Both the position numbers and the translations under genes were made by a program. Below are positions 16,145 to 25,305 of a stretch of 64,000 nucleotides of DNA, one piece after another. Source of the DNA: Bacillus sp. MUM 116. Its GTDB lineage: Bacteria > Bacillota > Bacilli > Bacillales > Cytobacillaceae. Positions within the stretch are counted from its first letter, which is position 1. Every line of letters begins with the position of its first letter. The notes below the pieces were generated by a model. The model searched no databases. It saw only the letters and a program-made list of their open reading frames with translations, and was not told the DNA's origin. The DNA is taken from positions 1 through 64,000 of the forward strand of contig NZ_MLYR01000036.1 in the NCBI RefSeq assembly GCF_001866655.1, read 5' to 3'.

Positions 16145-16272
16145 AGCTTCAACAAACGGGCGCTTTTATGGAGTAACGAAAAAACCCTATTTCTCTATTT
16201 TAATGCTGAGAAATAGGGCTTTTCATTTTAGGCTTTCCTTAACGTTGTAAATTCGCGTTTTGTGGTGGTACC
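16145..16272. repeat. Dispersed GGGCGC repeat with hairpin, long form
   Basis: Starts CTTCAACAAACGGGCGCTT and contains a stem of AACCCTATTTCTC against GAGAAATAGGGCTT. It aligns with 21538-21668, including the trailing GGTGG-TACCCC. No coding capacity. The hairpin may terminate the DoxX transcript. Confidence 0.65.
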
Positions 16273-16273
16273 C

Positions 16274-16669
16274 CATGCCCATCAAGCTAGGGCAAATCAT
16301 TACCCCTAAAACGAAAAAAACGCTATTCTTTCTGTAATATCACGGAAAGGATGGTGTTTTTTATGTGTGGCGAGGTTTTAAATGAACTTGCTCCGTTTTC
16401 AAAGGAGTTGCAACGATCTTTGTCTCCGCAAGCTCTCCAACAGCTGGCTAAAAAAGTAGGTTTTGTTCAAAGGATTAGTAAACATCAAGCCAAAGATTTA
16501 ATAGCGTTGTTGTCTATCAGTATACTACGTGCCAAAAGAAAGCAGCGTTATTTTTTAAAAAATAGCCTGTTCAAGGCTTATTCGGCATGCCTTTCTTTAG
16601 CAGAAATAGAAAGATGCCATGAAGAAGGGTATATTCCAAGTAGTTATTACTGTTAGCTTGATGGGCATG
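16274..16669 (+). mobile_element. IS231-like (IS4 family) internally deleted element
   Basis: A 396-bp unit bounded by perfect 16-bp inverted repeats: CATGCCCATCAAGCTA at 16274-16289 and its reverse complement at 16654-16669. CATGCCCATCAA is the terminal sequence of IS231-type elements. Flanks TGGTGGTACCCC and TTGTGGGACCCC look like a degenerate 12-bp target duplication of the GGG-N5-CCC type. Inside is only the N-terminal part of an IS4-type transposase, so the element is non-autonomous. Confidence 0.75.
16363..16656 (+). pseudogene. IS4/IS231 transposase N-terminal fragment
   Basis: The 97-codon frame from ATG 16363 reads PFSKELQRSLSPQALQQLAK, KVGFVQRISKHQAKDLIAL, matching the IS231 transposase start; it then loses similarity (probable frameshift and deletion) and ends inside the right inverted repeat. 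DDE catalytic residues are absent. Confidence 0.7.
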
Positions 16670-17164
16670 TTGTGGGACCCCTACATTGCAATAAAATATC
16701 GCAGTTGTCTTATGTCCATCGTTTAAAACACCCCTTTTTATATAGTAAAAACTTAAGTAAAACTTATTTTTTTTATATTTTCCATATAGTTACCCTCATG
16801 TTAGCATAATTATATGTAAGGATAAGGATGCATCACTCCTATGGAACATGTACAACAACGCGGATATAAAGAAATTGAAAATATATTAAAAAAAGCGGGG
16901 AGATAATTACACTAAGACTGAGTGTGTTAAAAAGCGTTGTTTGGGATTGGATAATAATTGTTTAGCTTGTGATGATTTGTATGGATTTTGTTAAATGCGA
17001 AACCGATTTAGCACTTAAACATGCAGAAGAAACTTCCAGCCATTTGCTTGTATAGTGCCAAGGATGGTAAGAATATCGCTGAAAGCCAAACCCTTATGTA
17101 ACAAATTCAAATCCAACGTGCATGACGAGGTCTCTTTGCTAAATACCAGGGGGAGTGAATCAAA
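16670..17164. other. Intergenic region with no clear gene
   Basis: About 500 bases. A 21-codon frame at 16841-16906 (MEHVQQRGYKEIENILKKAG) could be the end of an old gene; nothing else is supportable. Confidence 0.4.
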
Positions 17165-17559
17165 ATGAAACAGCAAGATTTTATGAAGAAAGCGATCGAC
17201 TTGGTCAATGAAAATGAGCGGCACAATCATGGTACGCCATTTGGTGCAGTTGTTGTCAAAGATAGCCAAATTGTAGGCACCGGTGTCAATGAAGTTTTGG
17301 CAACCAATGACCCGACCAACCATGCGGAAATTCAAGCTGTTCGAGAAGCTTGCAAAAAATTAAACTCAATAAATCTTTCGGATTGCGAATTTATGCAATC
17401 ACTGAACCGTGCCCGATTTGTTTAAGTGCGATCTAATATACACAAATAAAAACAGTGTACTTTTCAAATGCCAGCAATTCCAGCCAAAACTATGTATACA
17501 ATCAGCTTTCTTTATCACACAAAGAACGAGCAATTCGGATGGTCCAACTTGAGCTGTAA
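17165..17559 (+). pseudogene. Nucleoside (guanine-type) deaminase, frameshifted
   Basis: ATG 17165 follows GGGGGAGTG. The first 75 codons read MKKAIDLVNENERHNHGTPFGAVV and DPTNHAEIQAVREACKKL, with the zinc-binding and catalytic HAE motif of the cytidine-deaminase fold. Near 17387 the frame shifts: the alternative frame continues with IYAITEPCPICLSAI, holding the PCxxC zinc ligands, then a TAA where family members have YW, then QIKTVYFSNASNSSQ and ERAIRMVQLEL. So at least one indel and one nonsense codon. The protein would be about 155 aa if repaired. Confidence 0.82.
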
Positions 17560-17765
17560 CATTAGATTTGACTTACATTCGCCACGAATTAAAAATGTTG
17601 ATCCCTTGGTTGGACTTAAAAGGAAGCGTCTTTGGAAGCATATCAAGGTACAGCTTCTGTGAAATTTCGCTACGTTCTCAATCAGGGAGCAGATATTCAC
17701 TTTTTCATAGAGCAGACATTCAAAAATTTTGGGAGCTACTCTACACATACAAGGAGGATTCAATT
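17560..17765. other. Degenerate coding remnant between two deaminases
   Basis: One frame at about 17620-17765 reads LEAYQGTASVKFRYVLNQGA and DIHFFIEQTFKNFGSYSTH before a stop. It resembles the C-terminal part of a small NTF2-like protein, but this is weak. No start. Confidence 0.25.
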
Positions 17766-18235
17766 ATGATAAATGATACAGACCTGAAGCATCTACGACG
17801 CTGTATTGAACTTGCAAGGACTGCTCTCGAGAAGGGCGACGAGCCATTCGGTTAGACAACGGAAACGTGCTTGCAGAAGACCACAACCATGTTGCCGGTG
17901 GCGACCATACCCAACATCCGGAATTTGCGTTGGCGCGTTGGGCAGCCGAGAACATGACAGCTGAAGAAAGAAGCAAAGCGACAGTATATACCTCGGGCGA
18001 ACATTGCCCTATTTGCGCTGCGGCCCACGGATGGGTTGGATTAGGTCGGATTGTTTATGCAAGTTCCTCTGAACAGCTAGGCCAATGGTTGGACGAGATG
18101 GGGATTGCTGCATCGCGCGTTCGCAACCTTCCGATCCAAGATGTCATTCGTGATACTTCAATAGACGGCCCTGTTCCCGAGCTCGCGAAGCGAGTTCGTC
18201 AACTTCATCATCAGTTTTACAAAGTGAAACGGTGA
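17766..18235 (+). pseudogene. Second nucleoside deaminase, frameshifted
   Basis: ATG 17766 follows AAGGAGG. It reads DLKHLRRCIELARTALEKGD and EPFG, then a deletion of about ten bases shifts the frame at about 17852; the other frame continues NVLAEDHNHVAGGDHTQHPE, FALARWAAENMT, TSGEHCPICAAAHGWVGLGR and a proper C-terminus at 18235. The HPE/HAE-like catalytic site and the CPxC zinc pair are present on separate frames. GC content is higher than in the neighbours, which suggests separate acquisition from the first deaminase remnant. Family: tRNA-specific/guanine-type nucleoside deaminases. Confidence 0.82.
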
Positions 18236-18270
18236 GCACGGCATGCTTGGCGAGGGAGTTCAATAGAACG

Positions 18271-18307
18271 AAAAGCAATCTCTGGAACAAATCCAAAGAT
18301 TGCTTTT
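18271..18307 (+). terminator. Rho-independent terminator
   Basis: AAAAGCAATCT pairs with AGATTGCTTTT; follows the second deaminase remnant. Confidence 0.75.
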
Positions 18308-18653
18308 GTGTATATGTGATGCTTATTAAAAAGAATGGTATCTATGAATGGATGAGGCGGTTACAGTGATGAAAGTCGCGGGGCTACTCGCAGTCATCGC
18401 CGGCGTCATCATAACAACTCGAACACAAGTGAAACAGTACATCCCGGATAAGAAAGCGAATTTCTAAGTGTTTTGGTACGAATGAGATGAACCTAGGTAA
18501 AATGCAGCCAGAGTAGAAATCTTACCTACAAACATCATCTGAACGCGAAAAAGCACCTATATCAATTCCCATACCGCAGCAAAGAGCTGCATTTTATGGC
18601 CCTTGTTCAGTGATTAAGTAGATTAATAGTTTTATCTGATTAAGGAGTTGCAA
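18308..18653. other. Intergenic region with a possible 32-aa frame
   Basis: A 32-codon frame at 18369-18467 (MKVAGLLAVIAGVII then a charged tail) could encode a one-helix peptide or be the last helix of a lost transporter. Otherwise nothing is seen before the MFS ribosome binding site. Confidence 0.3.
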
Positions 18654-20156
18654 ATGACAAATTATTCGCATATAAACCATTCAAATAACAAACAAATTAA
18701 AGTAAAACCACTAATGACTTCATTACTCATTTGCGGTTTTATGGGTATGTTTAGTGAAACTGCCTTAAATATAGCATTAAACCAATTAATGTTAGAATTT
18801 CGGATTTCAGCCTCAACCATACAGTGGTTAACTACTAGTTATTTACTTGTACTCGGTATTCTCATTCCTGTTTCAGGGTTGCTTGTTAAAAGGTTTTTAA
18901 CTAGGAATCTATTTATTGCTAGTCTATGTTTTTCGATTTTAGGTTTATTTATTGAAGCGACTTCCTCGAGTTTTTCTATTTTATTAATCGGCCGAATTAT
19001 TCAGGCAACTGGTACAGGATTACTCACGCCTTTGTTATTTAATACAGTTCTGGTCATTTTCCCACCACAAAAACGCGGGACGGCCATGGGCACTGTTGGC
19101 CTTGTCATGATGTTTGCCCCTGCTGTTGGCCCCATCATTTCAGGATTAATTATCCAACATCTAGATTGGCACTGGATCTTTTGGATTCCCATTCCGTTTT
19201 ATTTGCTGGCACTAAGATTGGGAGTTATTTATTTGATTGATCTATCGACGAGCAACAAGCCTAAAATTGATGTATTATCTATCCTTTTTTCAACAATTGG
19301 TTTTGGCGGCCTTGTTTTTGGCTTCAGTCATGCAGGAGAAGTGAATGGAGGATTGACTAATTGGACGGTCCTGTGTTCCCTCGCGGCTGGCATATCTTCT
19401 ATGATTCTTTTTTCCATCCGTCAAATGTCCATGAAGGAGCCCATACTTAATTTAAGGGTTTTTAAGCATCCGATGTTTATTATGGGCATTGGACTAACTG
19501 TTTTAAGTAACATGATCATTTTCTCCAGCATGTTACTTATGCCGCTGTTTATGCAAGGTGGACTCGGCTTTACTTCGGCTAAGGCGGGCTTGTTCCTGTT
19601 GCCTGGAGGGGTAATTAATGGTTTTATGGCATTAATCAATGGACGTATATTTGACAAGCATGGGCCGAGGTGGTTAGTAATTCCAGGCTTCATTCTAGGC
19701 ACTACTTCCGTCCTGGTATTCTCCAATCTGTCTGACGCAACCAAAGGGTTTACAATTATTTTCTTCCAGATACTATTGATGGTTGGAATGTCGATGATTA
19801 CAACGCCTTCACAAACAAATGGCCTTAACCAATTGGAACACCCTTTATATCCGGATGGAACAGCCATTATTAACACAACTATTCAAACATCTGGTGCAAT
19901 TGGTACGGCAATTGCAGTTAGTATTTTAAATGCAAGTCAAAACGCATTCTTGAGTCGGGTAACTGATCTTTCTAACCCGGAAATTCAAAAAGAGGCATTG
20001 ATCTTAGGCATTCAACACGCCTATACGTTTGCAACAATCGTTGCCATTGTTGGCTTCTCATGTTCTTTCTTAATCAAGCGTGTAATGGCTGGACAAGAAG
20101 AGAAATTGATAAATGTAGACAGTGAACAAGAATTAAAAGAAGATCTTCGTAGTTAA
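18654..20156 (+). CDS. MFS drug exporter, DHA2 (EmrB/QacA, LmrB-like) family
   Basis: A 500-residue membrane protein starting at ATG 18654, six bases after AAGGAG (a TTG two codons earlier is less well placed). Fourteen hydrophobic helices are apparent. DHA2 marks include ISASTIQWLTTSYLLVLGIL in helix 2, LIGRIIQATGTGLLTPLLF (motif B/C region with GTGxG), RGTAMGTVGLVMMFAPAVGP and SGLIIQHLDWHWIFWIPIPF. These proteins export drugs by proton antiport; LmrB-like members confer lincomycin resistance, though the substrate here is unknown. No regulator is adjacent and there is no terminator before the remnant downstream. Confidence 0.92.
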   Translation: MTNYSHINHSNNKQIKVKPLMTSLLICGFMGMFSETALNIALNQLMLEFRISASTIQWLTTSYLLVLGILIPVSGLLVKRFLTRNLFIASLCFSILGLFIEATSSSFSILLIGRIIQATGTGLLTPLLFNTVLVIFPPQKRGTAMGTVGLVMMFAPAVGPIISGLIIQHLDWHWIFWIPIPFYLLALRLGVIYLIDLSTSNKPKIDVLSILFSTIGFGGLVFGFSHAGEVNGGLTNWTVLCSLAAGISSMILFSIRQMSMKEPILNLRVFKHPMFIMGIGLTVLSNMIIFSSMLLMPLFMQGGLGFTSAKAGLFLLPGGVINGFMALINGRIFDKHGPRWLVIPGFILGTTSVLVFSNLSDATKGFTIIFFQILLMVGMSMITTPSQTNGLNQLEHPLYPDGTAIINTTIQTSGAIGTAIAVSILNASQNAFLSRVTDLSNPEIQKEALILGIQHAYTFATIVAIVGFSCSFLIKRVMAGQEEKLINVDSEQELKEDLRS

Positions 20157-20329
20157 TTTCAATGACTATCTTAAGAAGGTTCTTATAATTAGTGCAAGAC
20201 AAGGTCAATTATCTTAGACATTTTATCAGTATGTTCAAGTTTCATAGATTTCTTGCACCATATACATATGTGTTTCTTGATACCCTTAAAACGGCTGCTC
20301 AAACAACTCTGCATTTATTCTTGATAGGT

Positions 20330-20569
20330 GAGGAGTTCAACGAGATGAATCCTGAATATATCGAAGGGGTAAAGAATTTACTTCCCGGTTTTCGTTAAAG
20401 GGGCCAAGCTTTCAGTTGGCGACCTCCATTTCTCACAAGGTGACGGAGAAATCACTTTCTGCGGCGGCATTGAAATGGCGGGCTGGATTGACCTCAAGGT
20501 AGACGTCATTAAAGGTGGTATGGAAAAGAATAAAATTACAGAAAACCCAGTTTTCAAACCGGGGCCTGT
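20330..20569 (+). pseudogene. Formamidase/acetamidase (FmdA/AmdA) fragment
   Basis: Two pieces in different frames: EEFNEMNPEYIEGVKNLLPG, then FVKGAKLSVGDLHFSQGDGE, ITFCGGIEMAGWIDLKVDVI and NPVFKPGPV. These are the central core of FmdA/AmdA amidohydrolases (about 400 aa in full), including the ITFCGGIEM strand. The N-terminal and C-terminal thirds are missing and a frameshift splits the rest; the similarity ends exactly at the hairpin terminator that follows. Confidence 0.8.
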
Positions 20570-20603
20570 AGTGGTTATCATGACGATAACCACTATTTTT
20601 TTT
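20570..20603 (+). terminator. Rho-independent terminator
   Basis: AGTGGTTATC pairs with GATAACCACT, loop of five, then ATTTTTTTT. It follows the formamidase remnant directly. Confidence 0.85.
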
Positions 20604-21281
20604 AGTTTATGAAGTCTTAACCTTGGTTCCTTCATACTAATTACAATTATCGTTTAATATATAAAATGAGGTTTGGTTAATCGAAAATTTAATTGACAAA
20701 TTTATTCTGAAAATTATAAAATTATTTTGTAATGAAAACATTGTTTTAAATATAAAACACAATGCAAGAAGGCTATTAAAATGTAAACTGATGTTGAAAG
20801 GGTCCAGTTGGCGATGTGAAATTAATTTATACAGCAATTATTGAGAGTCTTTTCAAAGTTTATAAAGAAAATGTTTGGACGAGAAAATGGCAAAACTCTT
20901 GTAGAAGGAAATTTTTGAATTTTATTGCTAGTGTCGGAAATGAGAATGTACAATGCATCAACTTGCGGTAACAATAGATTAAATCAACTTGCAGTGGAAG
21001 AGAAGAATCTACATGTTTTACAATCAAGTGAGTTTGCGCTAAGTAAGGGTAGATCCGCCCATGTTAAGACATTGAAAACACACAAAACATTTGTAGAGTC
21101 TAGAATTTCATTGCCTATTTGTTCACATTAAGAAAAGAAGCGATGGAAATCTGTCTGTTTCATGATGATTAAATGGGAAAGGAAACAATAAGAGAGTTTT
21201 AGATTCGCATGTTCAAAATAGAAACGAATCTTGACGAGATACCGGTTTTACTTAAAGTCTAATGAAATTAGGTGAAATTCA

Positions 21282-21404
21282 ATGATCAATAGAAACACTT
21301 CAATACAAAGATGGTTAGGTGTATTAACCTTATTAGCCATTGTTATTATTTCCTATATCTATTTCATCATAATAAAGTTGTTTAAAAACAATAAAGTCGT
21401 TTAA
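21282..21404 (+). CDS. Possible 40-aa single-pass membrane peptide
   Basis: ATG 21282 with a weak GGTGAA upstream. The product has one hydrophobic helix (WLGVLTLLAIVIISYIYFII) flanked by RNTSIQR and KLFKNNK. The last codons overlap two tandem AATAAAGT-TGTTTA motifs that match a dispersed repeat elsewhere in the window, so the frame may be accidental. Confidence 0.3.
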   Translation: MINRNTSIQRWLGVLTLLAIVIISYIYFIIIKLFKNNKVV

Positions 21405-21537
21405 AAAAGGGTAAACCTTGTACTCTCCCTTACTTCATGATTTCGGGAGACCTAATAGGTACTTTCAGATGCAAACGCTAGTTCAAAACTTATAGTATTC
21501 ATATCCAGCGAGTTTGGCAGTAGCAGTAAGATTCTTA

Positions 21538-21668
21538 TTCAATTAAAGGGCGTTTTAATGGAGGAACGACAAAAGCCCAATTTCTCTATTGTAATTCTGA
21601 GGAATTGGGCTTTTTAATATTGGAATATCCTTAATGTATGTTTTCAGAGTTTCGTTGGTGGGTACCCC
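21538..21668. repeat. Dispersed GGGCGC repeat with hairpin, long form, copy 2
   Basis: Aligns with 16145-16272: AATTAAAGGGCG, an AAGCCCAATTTCTC... GAATTGGGCTTTT hairpin, and a trailing GGTGGGTACCCC. Non-coding. Confidence 0.65.
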
Positions 21669-22266
21669 TTTGAAGACTTTTATTTAAAAGTTACAATTTA
21701 CATAATCTTTATGTTTTCTTAATTCTTTGTACATGCTTTTCGTGAAAATGGAGTAGTAGACATACTCCTTTCATCCAGCACTTAGCTGGACTTTTTTTGT
21801 TACATTTCTCTAGGTCAGAACATAAAAAATAGAAAAATCTCGTCAAAAATAGCCTTTACTCATCGATAGCAAAGGCTATTTATCAAAGGTAAAGTGCATT
21901 TTTCCGAATTGAAGCTAAAAGAAGCATGATCGATTAAGAGGCTGTCATTTTTTTTGTTGAACTAACAGGGAGTAATATACAGTATGATATCCTTCGTATT
22001 CGACCTATCTTATGAAATAAAATTAGCTAATTTTTAACTTTATAGAAAGTATTCATCGTATCGGATTTCGATTGAAGTGGATTTGAAGACTTTAAGAATT
22101 GAATTGGGAAAATAAAAGAATTATCTGTTTCCAAGGTGGAGCTTTAAACTTAATCTTTTTGCTTTTTACGGCTGAAAACATGTTAGGTTCCAGTCCAAGG
22201 GCGGTTAAAAGAATTCGGGACATTAGTTTTTATATAAAGCTATCATATTAAGATTAAATTTCATGA

Positions 22267-22368
22267 TCATTCCGCTTCTGCGTTTGTTATGTCTCTGCAC
22301 TCCCAGCATTCAGCCCGATTCCTCTCCATAATAGATAATTCCTCTCCGCATGAAATGCAAATATCCAT
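22267..22368 (-). CDS. 33-aa zinc-finger peptide
   Basis: Reads MDICISCGEELSIMERNRAE, then CWECRDITNAEAE. Two CxxC pairs (residues 4-7 and 21-24) form a treble-clef or ribbon-like zinc site, as in small Bacillus YhfH-type peptides. AAAGGGGGA precedes the ATG by seven bases. Small but well formed; function unknown. Confidence 0.6.
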   Translation of the reverse strand: MDICISCGEELSIMERNRAECWECRDITNAEAE

Positions 22369-22852
22369 TGGTAATCCCCCTTTGTGTTTTTTCATTGAAT
22401 AAACCTCCAACTTCATTTAGTACTTAAGTGGTCAAATTAATTATAACACCAAATTTTCTGAAAAAAAAGAAAACATAATGTTAATTAAGTTACATAAATT
22501 GCGATCATATCACTGTACCATCTTGAAATAATGTAAAATCTAGAAAAATACAACTTCAGATTTTAGGAGATAACCCGAAGAGAGGGACATCAATAAAAGT
22601 GATAGGGCTAATACCGTGTGAGCTCTTTTCTTTAGAATAGATAAGATATTTGGAATTGGATATCGTTATTTTTTCTTGGGAAATTTCGAAATGGATCATA
22701 AGGCCATGAGGCAGGTGTTTAATATTGATGAAGACTGGGGGCGCTGACAAGAGCGCCATTTCATGTCTTTACGGGGAATCGAAATTTACCTAAGAAAATC
22801 ATTTTGCTTAAATTATTTTTCTAGCAAATCATTCTAACCGGCCCCATATATT
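22369..22852. other. Intergenic region with no supported gene
   Basis: About 480 bases. A 67-codon minus-strand frame at 22556-22759 has no ribosome binding site and no recognisable pattern. GGCGCTGACAAGAGCGCC at 22739-22756 is a short hairpin. Confidence 0.4.
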
Positions 22853-23145
22853 CTATATCATATCGACATGAGTTATTTTCCAATGTTCATTCTTAATCAG
22901 GTGCTCCAAGCTTTCTTTGTCTTTATTCTTAAAGTAAACAATAATTTGTTTATGCTGTTCATTCATTTCTTCTAATGCTGTAAAGAGTTTTTCTTCGTCT
23001 TTACTTAAATAAATCTGCCTGACAAAACTATTCTGTAAAGAATCAAGGAGCTCAATTAATGTAGGGTTGTAACACTTATTAATGTATACTTTATGGAATG
23101 GGTTTTGGTATTTTTGGGGCTTTTCATCGGCACCTTCGTCAAACT
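22853..23145 (-). pseudogene. GntR/FadR-family regulator C-terminal (FCD) fragment
   Basis: Minus-strand reading gives NPFHKVYINKCYNPTLIELL, DSLQNSFVRQIYLSKDEEKL and HLIKNEHWKITH then stop. The FH...N.TLIELLDSL pattern is the FCD ligand-binding domain of FadR-type GntR regulators. The winged-helix N-terminus and about half of the FCD domain are absent, and no start exists. Confidence 0.65.
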
Positions 23146-23623
23146 AAAAAATTACTATTGAATTTTTCTGAAACCAGAATAATTAATAGATTAAACCATC
23201 CCATGCCAAAAAAACCAATAATGAAAAATAAAAGCCCGTTTAATTAAACAGGCTTTTTCTATTTGCTCTTTTATCAAGGGTTATTAAGTTAATTTACTCA
23301 AACTTAATTCCAAGGCTACAGTAAGTTGATTCAAATATTGTTTGCGAGTGGAAAAAAACAAATCGTCAATTGCCCTGAAAAATGTTAAAGGATATCCCTC
23401 ATATCGGCTTACAAGAAGCCGCGTAAAGCTGGTAAATCTCTTGTAGAATTGGCTAGATCTATCATGTTTAAAACTTGGATATCATAAGCTTGGACCAGTC
23501 GGCAATCGATCAAACGATTTGGATTAGACACTGGGATTAAGCATAGCCGCCCCCGTTTCATGGAGAGGCAGAACAAAGGAATGTTCATTGCAATAATATG
23601 TACTTTTTTTTTCCATAAACATC
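23146..23623. other. Intergenic region, one hairpin and a faint minus-strand coding trace
   Basis: A hairpin at 23228-23255 (AAAAGCC...GGCTTTTT) may end the fragment on its right or left. A minus-strand frame at about 23290-23410 reads GYPLTFFRAIDDLFFSTRKQ, YLNQLTVALELSLSKLT; it has no start and I cannot name it. Confidence 0.35.
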
Positions 23624-25045
23624 CTACACCTTTTCTTGGCTAATGTCATATTTTTTGAATCTCCTCATTAACAGGGAATGTGTAATTCCAAGAGCGTTTG
23701 CCGTTTTTCGAACTGTCTTATGTTTTTTATACGCTTTTCCAATTATCTTTTTCTCTATGTTCTGTAATGTATCTGTTAAAGATTTTCCATGTGAAATAAA
23801 CTGCGATTCCAATTCTTCATCACACTCTTCTCTGAAATGTTCTGGTAAGTCAGAAAGGGAAATTTCATCCTGATTTGCAAGAACGACAAGCTGTTCGACC
23901 AAATTTTCAAGTTCTCTGATGTTTCCCGGCCAATCGTAATTTTCAAGGATTTTGATAACTTTTCTTGAGAAAATTCTTTGTTTATGATGCAAAGCATTAA
24001 ATTTTTTTAAATAGAAGACAAGAAAAGGGAAAATATCTTCCTTACGTTCACAAAGTGATGGAATTTCGACCGGTAGCACATTAAGACGATAAAACAAATC
24101 GGCACGAAATTGGCCGCTTTTTACCAGGCCTTCTAAATCTCTGTTTGTAGCAGCGATAAAGCGTACGTCTGCCTTATACGTTTTTGAAGCCCCAATTGGC
24201 ATGTATGTCTTGCTCTGTAATAGTTGTAGAAGCTTGGGTTGTATGTGAAGAGGCATTTCGCTGATTTCATCCAGAAAAAGTGTTCCGTGCTCCGCCAATT
24301 TTACCAATCCGACTTTTCCATTAGAATTGGCCCCTGTAAATGATCCTCTTTCGTACCCAAAGAGCTCGGATTCGATGAGACTTTCTGGAATGGCCGCACA
24401 ATTAATATGAATAAAAGGATTGTCGCATCTTTCGCTAATGTTATGAATCTGTTTGGCCGTCAAGCTTTTACCTACACCGGTCTCTCCGGTAATCAGTACC
24501 GTCGAGTTAACACCAGCGATTTTTTCAATTAATTCTGAAAGGCGGGCATAGGCACGGCTCTGGCCGAAAAAAGAGTGCTCATCCTTATTAAACATCGGCA
24601 GCCGTATATTCATTTTCCTGATTTCCTGAATGTATCGTTGCAAAAGTGACTCTATCTTTTTAAGTTCGAAATCGGAAGTGTTCTTTACGACATTTGTAAT
24701 ATCCCTTCTGTGGGCAATGGCATATTTTAACCTTTTTTGGTGATCTAGAATAACGTGTCCTGTTCCTAAAAACTTTTTTCCGTTGAGTAACTTTTGAACA
24801 GTGGTTATTGTTTTTCTGGCTTCGAGAGCTCTTTTAATAGCGGAAGGTTGGAAAATTCCCTGTTGTTCGAGTTCGGTTGCACTTTTTCCGATCAATTCCT
24901 TCTTGGACATTCCACAATTTCTCTGAACTGAATCATTCACCCACAATGTCGTTCCGTTTTTGTCAGAAATATAAATATCATCATCAATTGCATTGAGAAT
25001 TTGAAAAAAATATTCCGGGTCAATTTGAAATTGATCTGTCTCCAT
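23624..25045 (-). CDS. Sigma-54-dependent enhancer-binding regulator (PAS-AAA-HTH)
   Basis: A 473-residue activator. An N-terminal PAS domain (about 10-115, YFFQILNAIDDDIYISDKNG, WVNDSV) is a likely ligand sensor. The AAA+ domain (160-390) has Walker A GETGVGKS (187-194), the sigma-54-contacting loop GSFTGA (234-239; usually GAFTGA), Walker B TLFLDE (255-260) and a RADLFYRLNVLPVEIPSL segment. A Fis-type helix-turn-helix ends the protein (KTVRKTANALGITHSLLMRR). The start has AAGGAGGAAAAA upstream. It is divergent from the ABC/TIM-barrel island, whose first gene lies behind a consensus -24/-12 promoter, so it is very probably the activator of that island. The effector is unknown; the PAS domain suggests a small molecule made from the imported compound. 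Confidence 0.93.
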   Translation of the reverse strand: METDQFQIDPEYFFQILNAIDDDIYISDKNGTTLWVNDSVQRNCGMSKKELIGKSATELEQQGIFQPSAIKRALEARKTITTVQKLLNGKKFLGTGHVILDHQKRLKYAIAHRRDITNVVKNTSDFELKKIESLLQRYIQEIRKMNIRLPMFNKDEHSFFGQSRAYARLSELIEKIAGVNSTVLITGETGVGKSLTAKQIHNISERCDNPFIHINCAAIPESLIESELFGYERGSFTGANSNGKVGLVKLAEHGTLFLDEISEMPLHIQPKLLQLLQSKTYMPIGASKTYKADVRFIAATNRDLEGLVKSGQFRADLFYRLNVLPVEIPSLCERKEDIFPFLVFYLKKFNALHHKQRIFSRKVIKILENYDWPGNIRELENLVEQLVVLANQDEISLSDLPEHFREECDEELESQFISHGKSLTDTLQNIEKKIIGKAYKKHKTVRKTANALGITHSLLMRRFKKYDISQEKV

Positions 25046-25242
25046 TTTTTCCTCCTTGTAAAAATTGTAAATTTGTAGTGATATTGAATCGGATCATAGA
25101 TCGTAAGGAAATAAAGGGTTGTTTCCTGGATTGAAAACGAAACATCTGTATCGATTGTAATACAATTTTATCAGATATTTTTGGAAAATACTTAATATTG
25201 TGCCAATTTTTATTCGATTTTTTATGTTAAACATGTGATAAC

Positions 25243-25260
25243 TTGGCACAAAATTTGCAA
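25243..25260 (+). promoter_or_regulatory. Consensus sigma-54 promoter of the catabolic island
   Basis: TTGGCAC, five bases, TTGCA: an exact -24/-12 match, 46 bases before ATG 25306. An inverted copy of its -24 half (TTGTGCCAA) lies at about 25198-25206. The palindrome ATTGTAATACAAT near 25156 is a possible activator site. The adjacent divergent gene encodes a sigma-54 activator. Confidence 0.85.
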
Positions 25261-25305
25261 ATAAACCATTAACAAATATATTCAAACTCAGAAGGAGGAT
25301 TTCTA

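Larger units (their letters stand above)
20604..22266. other. Long gene-poor stretch with repeats and hairpins
   Basis: About 1.66 kb with no convincing large gene. It contains a small single-helix frame at 21282-21404, a long-form GGGCGC repeat at 21538-21668, and hairpins at about 21776-21799 (CCAG...CTGG then seven T) and 21847-21881 (AAATAGCCTTT against AAAGGCTATTT). A 68-codon frame at 20925-21131 lacks a ribosome binding site and looks random. Confidence 0.5.

Noticed and set aside
20925..21131. 68-codon frame in the gene-poor stretch
   Set aside because: No binding site, no family pattern, composition like the surrounding non-coding DNA.
22556..22759. 67-codon minus-strand frame
   Set aside because: No ribosome binding site and no recognisable motif.
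25198..25210. Mirror sigma-54 site on the minus strand (TTGGCACAATATTAAG)
   Set aside because: The -24 half is present but there is no TTGC at the -12 position, so it is unlikely to be a promoter for the regulator.
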